DNA of 64,000 nt from Leptidea sinapis (GCF_905404315.1 NC_066266.1:1247501-1311500), one strand, 5' to 3'; shown: positions 21,762-33,273, counted from the first letter of the stretch. Numbers and translations: made by a program. Notes: a model not told the origin generated them from the letters alone.

Positions 21762-22515
21762 TTACAGATTAAAAAATCATTGTTTACATTTTTTAAACAA
21801 CGTCAATCAATAGCTAATAATAGCTGTACTATTTTACTCTGTGTTTACAAATTAAATAAACGTTATTAATGTTATAAAAAATTACGAGTTACTACCTTTC
21901 GAATAACGACTATTTATAATGTAAATTATAATAATTTCACATTCGAATTTCGAATGTGTAATTTCACATTCATTTTATATTTATAGTAGGTACCTACTGC
22001 CATTTCTCTGCAAATCTATTTATAACCACAAATTTCGATCAAGGAGCTCATCAAATATATTATCATCATAAAGATACGAGATTATACTATAACAGGCGTA
22101 TTAGCCATTGATGACGTAATATTAAGTGCACTTTCAAATGCCATACAATATTATACACGTTACGACGTAACTATGGCATTCTGAAGTGCTGCAAAAACAT
22201 ATGAGAACGTCCGTACCTATATAATTATATGTTGCGATGTGTAGGTACTTATTATACTTGTCGATACTAGCTACTTATCAGCTGCAAGGATATTTGTACA
22301 GTTTTTATGTTTAACAGAAACATAAATGAACGAAAACTCTGTCTAATAGACGCGTAGGCAGTTTTGCTTCAGATAATTTTGGAGTGTGACTGTGACTAGT
22401 TTTATCTATTTTGTCCATTGCGTGAATGGGCACAAACTATAGCACTAACTTCGGCGGCTGCACTAGCGCAAATCACTTCTTAGGACTCCTACTCACACAC
22501 ACAGTTTAGGCCTGC
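21762..22515. other. Non-coding AT-rich stretch
   Basis: No gene or RNA was recognised. A small imperfect repeat of TTTCACATTCGAATTTCGAATGTG type lies near 21935-21970. Confidence 0.5.
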
Positions 22516-22917
22516 GTTTGCCCGGGTCGTAAGAAGAAGGGGGAGCGTGCCAGACCCATGAGTGTCATAAGACGCGATTAAGATTGTAAATTAAGGAGAA
22601 TCAATAATGAGCACATGTATCTGATAAATACTACCGTATTTCAAGGAAAGTTTGCCCGGGTCGTAAGAAGAAGGGGGAGCGTGCCAGACCCATGAGTGTC
22701 ATAAGACGCGATTAAGATTGTAAATTAAGGAGAAACAATAATGAGCACATGTATCTGATAAATACTACCGTATTTCAAGGAAAGTTTGCCCGGGTCGTAA
22801 GAAGAAGGGGGAGGGTGCCAGACCCATGAGTGTCATAAGACGCGATTAAGATTGTAAATTAAGGAGAATCAATAATGAGCACATGTATCTGATAAATACT
22901 ACCGTATTTCAAGGAAA
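22516..22917 (+). repeat. Three tandem copies of a 134-bp unit
   Basis: The copies start at 22516, 22650 and 22784 with GTTTGCCCGGGTCGTAAGAA and each ends ACCGTATTTCAAGGAAA. They are nearly identical (single-base differences such as GAGCG/GAGGG and GAATC/GAAAC), so the array is recent or kept homogeneous. The unit has no coding frame across copies. Confidence 0.95.
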
Positions 22918-22919
22918 GT

Positions 22920-22956
22920 ACGAACAGGCCATGCCCGACTAGCATGGCCTGTTCGT
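22920..22956. repeat. 15-bp perfect hairpin directly after the tandem array
   Basis: Arms 22920-22934 and 22942-22956 (ACGAACAGGCCATGC and its inverse) surround the loop CCGACTA. It begins 2 bases after the last tandem unit. A terminal hairpin next to tandem units recalls Helitron-like or Helentron-like ends, but no CTRR follows on either strand. Confidence 0.9.
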
Positions 22957-23164
22957 GTGTATTAGTAGCACATAGGTAGGTTTTCACCCATGACCAACTG
23001 TGTCACAGTTGAAGAATCTCTTTCCGAGCTCTCGGTTGAGCCGCTCGTCTTTACCTGGCAGAGCACAGTGCTGCCACTAGACGCACGGCGCCGCAAAGGC
23101 AAGCAAGGAAAAAACATCAGGTTATCGGCAACTAATGCATTGCACACTCGGGACATGTAAAATA

Positions 23165-23300
23165 TGCCGCTGAGTTTTCTGCTCCCGTTCTTCTCTGGTC
23201 TGAGGCGTACTATTTCAAATGGGTGGTAGATTCTGTGAGTGAGCGATCAATGAGTGATTTAAATCCTATTCCTAATTAGAATATAAGTAACTAATAATAA
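23165..23300 (+). repeat. Lepidopteran repeat with GGTCTGAGGCGTACTATTTC, copy 1
   Basis: Contains TCTTCTCTGGTCTGAGGCGT, then ACTATTTCAAATGGGTGGTA and AATGAGTGATTTAAATCC. This is the 3'-end pattern of a very common lepidopteran interspersed repeat. A second copy is at 33575-33660. Confidence 0.7.
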
Positions 23301-24011
23301 TGGCAGTCATCACGTAAAAAGGTAAAAGTTTACACAAATTTCTAGGGTATAACGTTTTCATCCAGTACCAATAATGAAGGTTAGATCTCATCCACAAAAG
23401 TAAACTTAATACTCAAGGAACAAAACAATAAGTATGTACTAAAAACTAGCGAATTTGATGACTTTCTTTAATTGCTGACAGATTACACCATAAGTTTGAT
23501 CTGGAAGCACACCCAAATAAAATATATTGGTTCACAAACAACTAAGATCCGAGATAACAAACATACAAAATACAAGTATTACATACTCCTTTTTTTAAGT
23601 CAGATTAAAACGAGCCACCCGCCTATAAAGGTGCCAATGACAGTAACACTTGACCTCTAGGCATCAATCTATGTAGCACATAAATCATAACCGATGGCAA
23701 GATGTATAGTATGGTCGAACCACAGCTGTTGTGCAGATGGTTAAAAAAATATGATCCTTTAAAAATAGCAAAAAATCAAACACAAAAAGGTAATATTTGT
23801 AATCCTATATTACTTATATTACATGTAATAATAGTGTGTTTTATGATTATGTTGAGGCATACAGTAAGGCAGATTTATAAGGAATATTCTACTCATCTGT
23901 AAAGTTTAGACTGACTTTTTTAGAGAACACATATCACAAAAAATTGCAGTTATAAGACTATGAGATATACCTAAGAGATGTGTTTCAAAATCGGTAATTA
24001 AGTAAAATAAT
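23301..24011. other. Non-coding stretch downstream of DHPS
   Basis: Only short frames with no family features (for example 23472-23660, 23702-23902). The DHPS 3' UTR would extend into the right end of this region. Confidence 0.5.
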
Positions 24012-24017
24012 TTTATT
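24012..24017 (-). terminator. Polyadenylation signal AATAAA of DHPS
   Basis: TTTATT on the plus strand is AATAAA in the sense of the gene, 3 bases beyond the stop codon at 24020. It is the nearest signal; a very short 3' UTR would result. Confidence 0.5.
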
Positions 24018-24019
24018 TA

Positions 24020-25132
24020 TCATACATTCTTTTTATTAATAAAATGATGTTTAGCAAATGTTTGGGCAACAAGCAATGGAAACACTAATGTAGCATCTGC
24101 ATACAATTTCACTGGTGTTGCATTTGGTCGGATTTTGCCCCAAGAGACTGCCTCATCAGGCCTTGCCCCAGAATCGCTGCCATCAAACTCACTTGCTGTA
24201 TTCACATAAACAGCATAATCCGCACCATTTCTCATTAGATTTGCATTATTTATATGATGTTTTATAACTCCTCCCCCTAATATTATTACTCCTGTATTGT
24301 TTGCTTTTACAGCCATTGTATTCAACCTTCTTAGGTCCCCTAATATGTCAATAACAAATCCAGGTCGTTTATATGAGTGGAAATACATCATATCGCCAAG
24401 AGAACCATCAGTTAATGCTGGACTAAATATTGGAATATTATTCCGCCAAGCCCAATAGCATACAGAACTCTCATTATTAATTTTTTCTCCTAACCTAGCT
24501 ATAATTTTAGATGGTGTCCAGATCACTCCTTCATTTAGCTGTTCATCTAACATTTCATTAAGTAATGGAGTTACCCATTCTTCAAATAAGCAATAATTAT
24601 CATTAGGTACTAAGAGATTGCCAATCCTATTGATTCCTCTTGTCCGTAAAACTTTTCCATTCAAATTAAAATCTCCAACATATGTTGGTGCTAAACATTT
24701 AATGAAATCTTCCTCAACTCCACCTGCAGTGGTAACTATGCAATCTACCAGCTTATTTTTCACTAAAAATCTGATAGTGTCACGAAGACCAGATGATATC
24801 ATGTTAGAGGTATAACCTAAGAATATAGTACAGTTTGTCTTCTTTTTAATAAAGATATCTTCTTCGTATGCATCACTTGTTTCTTCACTGAGAGCCACCG
24901 AACGGCATTTGAGCATTTTATTGATTTCCAACACGCACTTTCCGAAGTTCGTTGCTTGGAACCCGGAGCGTGCATAGCTTTCAAGAATTTTATTGTAATC
25001 TGTTCCACTTTCCCAGTCGTATCCTGCCACCGTAGGTGTTTCTGCTGGAAGATCTTGACTCTGAACTAGTACCGCATTCAACGCAATATCGGGAGCAAGA
25101 GATTTTTGTTTTTCAGTAGGTATTGAATCCAT
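24020..25132 (-). CDS. DHPS: Deoxyhypusine synthase, complete single-exon frame
   Basis: Encodes a 370-residue protein, the usual length (human about 369). The enzyme transfers the aminobutyl group of spermidine, using NAD, to one lysine of eIF5A, the first step of hypusine formation in the cytosol. Family blocks in order: an N-terminal VAGYDWE region, FLGYTSNMISSG (NAD site), IVTTAGGVEEDF, the NNIPIFSPALTDGSLGD block, GVIILGGGVIKHHINNANL, and EFDGSDSGARPDEAVSWGKI with the active-site lysine at about residue 333, then YADATLVFPLLVA. No frameshift or stop is seen. The start is the first ATG, aligned with the family N-terminus. The coding region is uninterrupted, so either this lineage lost its introns or this is an expressed-looking retrocopy; intact catalytic residues argue for function. 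The nearest neighbours are a LINE upstream on the opposite strand and tandem repeats downstream. Confidence 0.97.
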   Translation of the reverse strand: MDSIPTEKQKSLAPDIALNAVLVQSQDLPAETPTVAGYDWESGTDYNKILESYARSGFQATNFGKCVLEINKMLKCRSVALSEETSDAYEEDIFIKKKTNCTIFLGYTSNMISSGLRDTIRFLVKNKLVDCIVTTAGGVEEDFIKCLAPTYVGDFNLNGKVLRTRGINRIGNLLVPNDNYCLFEEWVTPLLNEMLDEQLNEGVIWTPSKIIARLGEKINNESSVCYWAWRNNIPIFSPALTDGSLGDMMYFHSYKRPGFVIDILGDLRRLNTMAVKANNTGVIILGGGVIKHHINNANLMRNGADYAVYVNTASEFDGSDSGARPDEAVSWGKIRPNATPVKLYADATLVFPLLVAQTFAKHHFINKKNV

Positions 25133-25544
25133 GATGACTTAAATACTTTTTACTTTACAGTATTAATATTTGGCAATATTATTTTATTGGAATTTAGTAC
25201 AAATATATGTGTATATATTGCATTAATTATTATAAACAGATCTCTGTTAATATTTAATTAATGTGACAATGACAAGACGACACAGCTATAATTTGACATC
25301 TGAAATCTGAATGACAGCTTTCGGCTGCCATCACAAAGTTAGATAGATACACGCTCTCATGACTTGTGACCTACTTTGAGATTAGGGGTATGTTCCGATA
25401 TGCACTGCGACCACTGTAAGGTATGACATCAATTTAGTATACTGTGAAGCCGTTCCTTTATAGCCAGTTAGTTATACAGGATACTATTTAAAACGGAACG
25501 CAATCCCGTATACTGTCAGCCGTATTTTTTGACGCAACATTCAA
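25133..25544 (-). promoter_or_regulatory. Upstream region of DHPS (promoter not resolved)
   Basis: AT-rich DNA between the DHPS start codon and the start of the LINE. The promoter must lie here or within the LINE side, but I see no convincing TATA box or initiator. A short inverted-looking GTATACTGT repetition occurs near 25435-25525. Confidence 0.3.
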
Positions 25545-25832
25545 ATGAGTGTATTAAAGTTTTCTAGTTCATTAATAAAACTTTTGTTGGAGTACTGTCA
25601 AATTAAAAATATTTTAATTAATATTTTAGAAAACCATAAAGGCACTGACCCAAAATGTCCCGAACACTCAAGACAGAAATCAATTAAATTAGTTATGTCT
25701 CAGGAGAATATTTCATATTCTGAAGCATCATATAGATTCCTTCAAGTGAGAAAATCTTTTGATATTTCTCAATCTCCTCCTCTGTTGCCTCGTCAAACCG
25801 CCCAAACTTTTATTCAATCCCCAACCTGTAAA
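25545..25832 (+). pseudogene. LINE ORF1 (gag-like) C-terminal remnant
   Basis: The 96-codon frame contains DPKCPEHSRQKSIKLVMSQE followed by NISYSEA, the block that follows the zinc knuckles in gag-like ORF1 proteins of I-type LINEs. The first 30 or so residues before it do not look LINE-like, so the element is probably truncated near 25630. Confidence 0.7.
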
Positions 25833-26189
25833 TAATCCACTCCAATTTCATATAGACGAACATATTATAACCAAAAAACTCCTCCAGGTCCGCCTAGTTC
25901 CTTAGGCTATGACAGACAAGCTCATCAAGCTATAATTAGTACTTCTCACTCTAACCTTCCTAATGGACATCCATATAACCCGTCAGAAAAATTTAACAAC
26001 AATGATGATCTGCTAGATCTTTTACTTTCCACTATTTTAAACATTGTATCTCGTTTTGAAGACTCTCAACTACCGAACAACATCATATCTAAACTTACTC
26101 AGCTTGACAAAACTATCCAAAATGCCAAACATCCTTCAATGGAATTGTCACAGCATTCGCCACAAGAAGAATTAAATTATTACATTAAT

Positions 26190-26620
26190 TACTTATCGAT
26201 AAATACAATCCTTCTGTCTTCACCGTTCAGGAGACATGGCTTAGACCTGGATCTAACTTTAGGATTCCGGGTTACTCATGTCTCCTGGACGATAGGACTG
26301 ATGGATATGCTGGTTGTGCCATTCTGGTGTCTAGGAATGTGATTTTTAATCAAATTCCTATTCCTTCCCACAGTAATGACATTTGCTGTTGCTATTAGAG
26401 CTAATTATATTTCTTTCCTTTCTATCTACATTCCTAACCCTAATCTTGCTCTCCTTTCTGAATTAAAATGTATTATTATGAGTCTTCCTTCACTAGGTTA
26501 TTTTAGGTGACTTTAATATTCATCATACTTCTTGGGGCTGTTATTACTGTGACTGTATTTCATTTTCTTTCCTTGATCTTTGTGATGAATAAAATTTGTG
26601 TGTTCTGAATGACGGGACTC
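26190..26620 (+). pseudogene. LINE endonuclease domain remnant
   Basis: Frames here read FTVQETWLRPGSNFRIPGYS, then DRTDGYAGCAILVSRNV (the ETW and G-x-A motifs of the exonuclease-endonuclease-phosphatase fold), and later ILGDFNIHHTSWG after a frame change near 26500 (the GDFN-x-H catalytic motif). Several stops interrupt it. Confidence 0.82.
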
Positions 26621-26814
26621 CTACTCGTAGAGTCCCTCCATCCAAAAATCCAAAGACTGCAATTGATCTCTCAATAACTTCTCCTTCTCTGGCTTCTAGG
26701 CTGTCCTGATCTGTCTTTTCTTCTACTCATGGTAGTGATCATTTCAGTGTCTTACTCTCAACTCCAGACTCCCTTTATCCTAATCCTATTGCAACTCTTC
26801 CTCCTCTCCTAAAA

Positions 26815-28354
26815 TTGAACATTTACAAAGCTGATTGGTCTCTATTCAGATCCCATTTGAATCAAGAAATCTTGAATATTCCTTCAATTACCCCTGACAA
26901 TGTCCTATCCTCTTATGTTTTGTTCAAAAACGCTATCCTAGACTCTGCGGATAAATACATTCCTCTCAAGAATTTTTCTAAAAAGAAAATCTCTTCCTCT
27001 CCGTGGTGAGATTCTGAATGCACAAAGGCCTGTAAGATTCGTTCGGAAGCTGAAGTCACTTATGCAAAGGTTATGAGTCTTGAGAATTACATCTCTTATC
27101 ACTAAACTTTTGTCAGAAAAGAAAAGATCTGGATGGTCGCGTTTCTGCGAGGAATTCTCTCCTATTACTCCCTCTTCTAAGGTCTGGAAGAATATGAAAT
27201 GCTATCGATACTCTGTTTCTAGTCCTGTTATTTCATCTAACGACCCGTCGAATTGGATTTAACAATTCTCTTGTAGAATAGCTCCCCTCTTTGTACCTTA
27301 TTTGAAAGAACTTTGCCCACGCATTCTTCCTCTTTATTCTCCTGATCATTTTGAATCACCTTTTTCTTGGGAGGAACTCTCAAGTGCACTAGATGGCCTT
27401 AGAGACTCATCACCGGGAATTGATGGGATTCCATATTCTTTCATCTCAAATAGTAGCGTCCCCGCAAAACAGGTACTTTTATCCATTTTTAACAATATAT
27501 TTTTAACAGGTACCCCGCCAGAGGAATGGAGAACACAGATTATTATACCCATTCTAAAACCTGGCAAGTCTAACTCTGACCCATCTAGCTATCGTCCAAT
27601 AGCTTTGTCTTGCACAATGGCTAAGACATTGGAACATTTCATTAAGAATCGTTTAGAATGGATAGGGGAGAGTAAAAATATATTGGCTTAGTCCCAGTTT
27701 GGTTTCCGCAGGGGTTCTAGTACTTTGGATAGTCTAAGCACAATAGTCACTGATATCCGTATTTACTTTTTTAAATACGAACCTCTAGTAGGCGTGTTTT
27801 TAGATGTTTCATCTGCATATGATAATGTTCTTCTTCCAGTGCTCAGGCAGAAAATGCTCCAGCTGAGTATTCCTGTGAAGATTGAAAATATAATTTTTAA
27901 TCTCCTCTTTCCTAGATCTGTAACCATTCGTTCCCCAAATTATAATCGTTCTCCCAGACAGGTATGGAAAGGGCTTCCCCAAGGCTCCGTCCTTAGCCCA
28001 TTAGTCTACAGTATCTACACAATATATGATTTAGAACACTCAGTCAATTCCTTTTGTGAAATACTCCAATATGCCGATGACTTGGCCTTCTATGTGTCTG
28101 GTAATAAAATTGAGGAGGCTGCTTCTCGCCTTTATTCAGCTATTAGGTTTCTCAATGATTGGCTTCTAAATCATGGATTGTCCTTATCTATCCCTAAAAG
28201 CACTGTGGTTGTTTTTTCTCAATCTAGATCCCTCCCTGATGTTTCAATATCATATGGCCAACAAAAATTTACTGTTATGGACAAGGTTAAATTTTTAAGC
28301 ATGGTTCTGGATTCTAATCTTCTAATTCTAATTAACTGGCATTCAACATCTTAA
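26815..28354 (+). pseudogene. LINE reverse transcriptase remnant
   Basis: Frames at 26815, 27080, 27302 and 27725 read, in order, ALDGLRDSSPGIDGIPYSFI, IIPILKPGKSNSDPSSYRPI, ALSCTMAKTLEHFIKNRLE, VFLDVSSAYDNV (catalytic Asp), KGLPQGSVLSPLVYSIY and ILQYADDLAFYVS (catalytic YADD). The stop at 27689 separates fingers from palm. The following NWLxxHGLSLSIPKSTVVVF block is the thumb. Confidence 0.93.
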
Positions 28355-28499
28355 CAATATTGTTAAAAATGTGAACATTTTGCGTTCTCTATCCGGAGTT
28401 TGATGGGGCTGCCACCCATACACTCAGAAACTCATGTACAATGCCCTGGTGCGTAGTCATTTTGATTACGGCACATTCCTAAAGAAACCTTGTAATAAA

Positions 28500-29603
28500 T
28501 CTGCCCTGTGCAAATACAATCAAAATGTCTTCGGATAATATGTGGTGCTATGAAATCATCCCCTATTAATGCTCTCCAGGTAGAATGTGGCGATGCTCCC
28601 CTGTACCTTAGAAGACAATTCTTATCTGACCGTTTTCATCTGAAACTCATTCAATTCCCTTATCATCCCCTTATTTCTAAACTTCATATCCTGTCAGACT
28701 TTATTTCTTCTAATAAATACTGGTTTCATAAAGATTATCCCTGTCTTTTCAATAGTTTTGGTATTTATCTCTGTCTACCTTGTCCCATATTTCAGTGCCA
28801 AAAGTTTCCTCTTTTTGGAATACCTTTTCACTCCCTTGTCTTTCAACCCCAAATTCTCTTGGACCTTGGTATTGAAAAGAACTCTCATGATGCAAATTCC
28901 CAGATAAAACAATATATAGCTAAACACTGGCATGATTGGGTCATCATTTACACTGATGCTTCAAAGTTGTCGGACCTTGGCAGTGTAGGTGCAGCAGTTT
29001 GGATTCCCAAGTTCAATGTAATCCTTCCGCTGTCACTCTAAAAAAATTCATGTTGTACTTGTCTGGATTCCTGGCCATTGTGGTATTCAAGGTAATGAGA
29101 TGGTCGACCTTTGTGCCAAAGATGCAACAAATTCTGGAAGCATGGACCACTACACAGTCTATCCCATTGATTTACTTCAGGTCGCAAGGCAACGCCTTTT
29201 ATCATCCTGGAAAATGTATTGGCAAAAGACTAGTCCTTTTAAAGGTAAATACTACGCTGATGTTCAATCCTCAATTCCTACTCGTCCTTGGTTCTGTAAT
29301 TTCAAAGATACTCATAAACGCGTTACAAGTACAATCTGTAGATTAAGGCTAGGCCATGCGTTTACCCCCGTCCATCTGGCTAAGCTGCATATAAGAGACA
29401 GCTCTCTTTGTGAGTGTGGACTTGATGAAGGAACTCCTAATCACATCTTTTTCAGTTGCCCTAGACTGTCTTCTTCTCTTTATGATCTCCTTCCTCCTGA
29501 TATCCCTCGCCCCACTGATTTCAAATCCTTACTCTGCTTTGTTAATTCCCCTTTTGTTTATATTTTATGTTCATTCATTAACCAAAATAATATAAAACTT
29601 TAG
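28500..29603 (+). pseudogene. LINE thumb, RNase H and C-terminal remnant
   Basis: LQVECGDAPLYLRRQFLSDR lies between RT and RNase H. RNase H shows WVIIYTDASKLSDLGSVGAA (first catalytic Asp) at about 28938, and a VWIPGHCGIQGNEMVD block in another frame at about 29055. The end carries CECGLDEGTPNHIFFSCPRL, the Cys/His-rich tail typical of these polymerases. The element seems to end shortly after 29603. Confidence 0.88.
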
Positions 29604-32426
29604 TTTGTTTGTCTTTTTAACCACCTAACTCTTTGTACATATTGTGTTTGTCTTTTTTGTTATAGATATTTAGAGACTGAGCGTTTGGCGATTAAATAAA
29701 ACAACTGCTTGACTGTGAGGAATACGTGGAAGATATGATTTATTTAAAGTTACACGATATATATACAAAATCCTTAAAACTAGTTACCCAATTACAATCG
29801 TTACTTAAAAAATATATACAAGTTCAGAAAATACACACCAATACTAAAGCGTACATTTTAACCAATAGTAAAACGTTTCATTCAATAAGAATTGAGAATA
29901 ATATTATGTGTTCTATCTCGCTCTAAAACTAATGCTATCGCAGTTTGTGTAAACTCGCGTCGAACCTCGATCATACGATGTCAATGAGCATTCAGCACCT
30001 ACTCTGTCGCTCATTGATTAAAATTGCATGAATAGCAATCGACCCCCGAGTCCCGACGCGTCATTCGAGGACGCTCGGCCTTGCTGTGCGGTTGTGTAAC
30101 GCGGAGCATATGACTGATCACGTGAGTATGCGGTGATCTGCGGTCGTCGAGAGAACGTGACGATGCTCGTACATCGATGAGATGACTACTGGTAATCTGT
30201 ATGATTCTATGAGTTGATGTACAGCATTATGAAATGGTTCTTATCAGAGCTAATATTACGTTATATAAAATAAAATGTTCTTTTCAGAACGAATCTTTAG
30301 GCATACGCTTATTACAGTTATTATGCACGATTAATATTTCTACGATCTATAATGCTACGAAGGTATTACGTTACAAGTTAGATATAAGACATTTGTATTA
30401 ATTGATATTATTGGTTGTAGGTACAGCTGCAGATACATCAACATGTTCTTTGCGGGGAATAATCTCAGCAGTAACAAATTTCTTAGTTTCTGAAGACCTT
30501 GTTTATTCACGAAGCCATATAATATAGCAGAGTTGATTAATATACACTCGTCATTGGCGAAAACTAAAAGGATACGCCATCAAGCCAAACAATAATAATA
30601 ATATTTTAGACACGCGTGTGGTTTTGACTGATCACGTGATCAAAGTACTGCGAGTACCTTACCTCGAAAACGCCAGTGCTCACAGTAGAACATGGCGGTG
30701 TTTTATGACGTCATATATTTCCATAGGTTACTGCGGCAGCATACTGGCAGTCCATAACGGAACGCATATTTCTAAAGTGATAGCACTTAATATAATGTTT
30801 GCTCAGAACCAAAAGCCGTCAACGCGCTTAAATTTGAGGCGGTGTAAGCCACGCCGAAACCACAGTAAACATATTATACGTAACGGTATAGCAACTAAGC
30901 CTTGTTGATAAAATACTTACCTACACGTGCCTACACTCCATTGAAGCAATAAGGTTGTCAGGTTTTTTTCTAACCGACGTTAAAAAAGGAGGAAGTTCTC
31001 AATTCGACTGTATTTCTGGAACGCAGTTCCATAACGGTTACGTTGCGGATCGTAAAAAAGTAAAAAGCGTAAGATTTTTATATATAGTTTATGTATGATG
31101 GCCAATGACGTTCTATACATATGGACATATCATTCGCAGTCTGAAAGTGGAGCGGCAATGGTGTGCTTAAAGACAATGTTTTTTCTATTTAGTCTTGTGT
31201 CGAGTGTGTGTCAATCAACAAGCCTAAGTGTGCTATAAAAAGTGCTTAAATAATACATTAACGACTCAAAAAAAATATGGTGTGACTTATCATCGGTAAG
31301 GTTATTTTATTTATATAAGATTGATATGCAAAAAGCTTACGTAATTTAATTAATCCTTATCTAATTAAATACCTTAAATACATTGTTCATTTAATATAGA
31401 TCTATACAGCCCTTTACAGCATATGATTTAAATGAATATTTTCGAAGATATTACAGATTTAAAAATTGCGGGACGTAGCGTTTGCGGCGGCACTTTGATC
31501 GGACGCGTTTATTATCGGAGCTCTCTAGCGAGGAAGATAACAATACTTAATAAAAACGTGCTTTTCAGCGCTACAATGTATCAGAAAGCTTTGAATTGAT
31601 TAACAGACTGTATCATAACTGTGTGTGTCTATGTATGTAAGGAATAACGTGTGTAATTAACCGAAAATAATAATAAAATTTCATTCGTACCGAGCATTTT
31701 TTTTATTTGTTTGTTATATCGAAATACTGCTATGCGATGCCACGCCATACTCACTCTTATTATTGCTAAGTTTTATTGTAGTAATAACCACTGGTAGACC
31801 TAAAACCAAATATTATATAAATATCTTTGACTTTGAACTTACCGCGCAAAGCGTTGTTCTGATTACAATAGACTCTTGAACATAGATGGCGCTAGCCGTT
31901 GCTAAAAACGCCCTGTAGTAATTTATTTGCGTTAAGTGGGAAGGTCTCAATCATCAAACATATTCACCCCGCTTGCCGTAGAGGCGGCAGATGTAATTTT
32001 AATACGTACAAGTAATTTTTGAAGAGTGGTACTTGTACCACTTATTAAATATGAAATGTTTCAAACATATCAATTGGTTAAGAATCCGATCGGCTCCTAG
32101 CCAAAACAGACTTACGTAGTATGCGACGGAGTTACGGACCCTCCAACTTAATAATTTAAAATTAAATAGTTCGGTATTAAGAAGGGTTCCTTTAAGACGG
32201 TAATTTAACTGTTTTTTGTCGATGGTCAACAGGTCTTTTCGTTCGCAGCTTCGTCAACTTTTGAATTACGCTGTTTTAGTGAGAAGGGATAGGTGCAAAC
32301 GGGTCGGAATTATGCTTCATTTATTGCGAGTTACGGCCGAAGAATTGAATTTATTAGCTTATTATTTTCAACAGGTTTTATCGTTCAAGAAAAACAGTTA
32401 ATACATTAACCAATATAAAACTGTTA
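29604..32426. other. Non-coding stretch with a few GC-richer patches
   Basis: No identifiable gene. Patches: 29940-30180 is GC-richer without a frame. 30960-31035 carries CCGACGTTAAAAAAGGAGGA and CTGGAACGCAGTTCC, a common lepidopteran repeat also seen near 43045. 31120-31295 could be a 5' UTR-like exon ending at CATCG/GTAAGG, with a 26-codon signal-peptide-like frame at 31158-31238 (starts MVCLKTMFFLFSLVSS). 32216-32401 has a 61-codon frame of unknown nature. Confidence 0.45.
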
Positions 32427-32550
32427 ACCCCTTATTCATAATGGTCCGCTAACTTTAAACAGCCGCTAAGAGTGTTTTTTCTCATTCTGACTTAGGTCAA
32501 TAGAAGAAGACAGTGTGCTTTAAGTTAGTAGACTATTATGAAAAGGGGGG
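32427..32550. mobile_element. Short MITE with ~30-bp imperfect TIRs
   Basis: The left end CCCCTTATTCATAATGGTCC, continuing GCTAACTTTAA, and the right end, inverted, CCCCCCTTTTCATAATAGTC, continuing TACTAACTTAA, are imperfect inverted repeats. TAA flanks both sides, compatible with a PIF/Harbinger-type 3-bp duplication. No coding capacity. The TCTCATTCTGACTTAGGTCA interior I recognise from lepidopteran repeats. Confidence 0.75.
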
Positions 32551-33081
32551 TAAATAAAAACAGTTTATTGATTTAACGACCACCTTCTAGTTCCTTAAAA
32601 ATAAAAACCTATCAAAAAAGCTCAAAGCAGTAAAAAACATCATAGAAATATTTTAGTTATTTCCCTATCTACTATATTTTTTAATAAATGTTAGTAGCCC
32701 TAGTAGTAACGATTAGTAGCATTTGTGAAACGAGAATGTGTGATAATTTGTGTTTGTGTACTGTGTATCTTATTATGCTCCTGCAAAGTCGTAACTATGT
32801 CTGTCTTGAAATGCAAAACAAAAACTTAAAGCCATTTTCATTCATTTTGCTCACCAGACTGGTAATGTTTTAAATCGTGCATTTTTGTTGATATTGTTCG
32901 TTTCCGAAAACGCCTTTAATCAAAAATTTTCTTAACAATGTTTGGGAAACTCTTGTCTATATCTTAATAACTATATAAATTGTTAATATAGATATCTATG
33001 TATCTATCGATAACTTCGCATAAGCTCTAGTGTATTTTTATTAGATGTTAAAATAAAACTCCTTTTTATGCTCATCATTTA

Positions 33082-33273
33082 TTATGTATACAAATTACGG
33101 TATCCTTCAACAACAGATTTGACATCAGCTTCCAGGACCGGCAGCTTGGTACTGATGAAGAACTTCAAGGTTTCTCGAATTGGAGCGGGAAAATACGCCT
33201 CCTCTATCTGAGAGGCAAGTACTTTGTAACACGCTGGAATGTACCACCGCACTCTGTACGCTTTGTCTTCCGA
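33082..33273 (-). CDS. RanGAP1: RanGAP exon 12 and stop
   Basis: Acceptor ATGTTTCAG. Encodes SEDKAYRVRWYIPACYKVL, then EEAYFPAPIRETLKFF and a C-terminus GYRNLYT with a TAA stop. SEDK directly after the exon 11 lysine reproduces the KSEDK sequence at the SUMO site of vertebrate RanGAP1. Confidence 0.94.
   Translation of the reverse strand, partial: SEDKAYRVRWYIPACYKVLASQIEEAYFPAPIRETLKFFISTKLPVLEADVKSVVEGYRNLYT

Larger units (their letters stand above)
25545..29603 (+). mobile_element. I-like LINE (5'-truncated, decayed) with EN, RT and RNase H
   Basis: A non-LTR retrotransposon on the plus strand. In order it shows the end of a gag-like ORF1, an apurinic-type endonuclease, reverse transcriptase, RNase H and a C-terminal Cys-rich block. 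Having RNase H in ORF2 places it near the I/R1 group (inference). Stops and frameshifts break it into at least nine pieces. A second member of the same broad type, in opposite orientation, is at 55500-60376. Confidence 0.92.

Noticed and set aside
22962..23156. 64-codon minus frame next to the hairpin
   Set aside because: No homology or codon signal visible; it is GC-rich flanking DNA.
25133..25400. Bidirectional promoter shared by DHPS and a plus-strand gene
   Set aside because: The only plus-strand coding material downstream is a truncated LINE; no host gene start was found.
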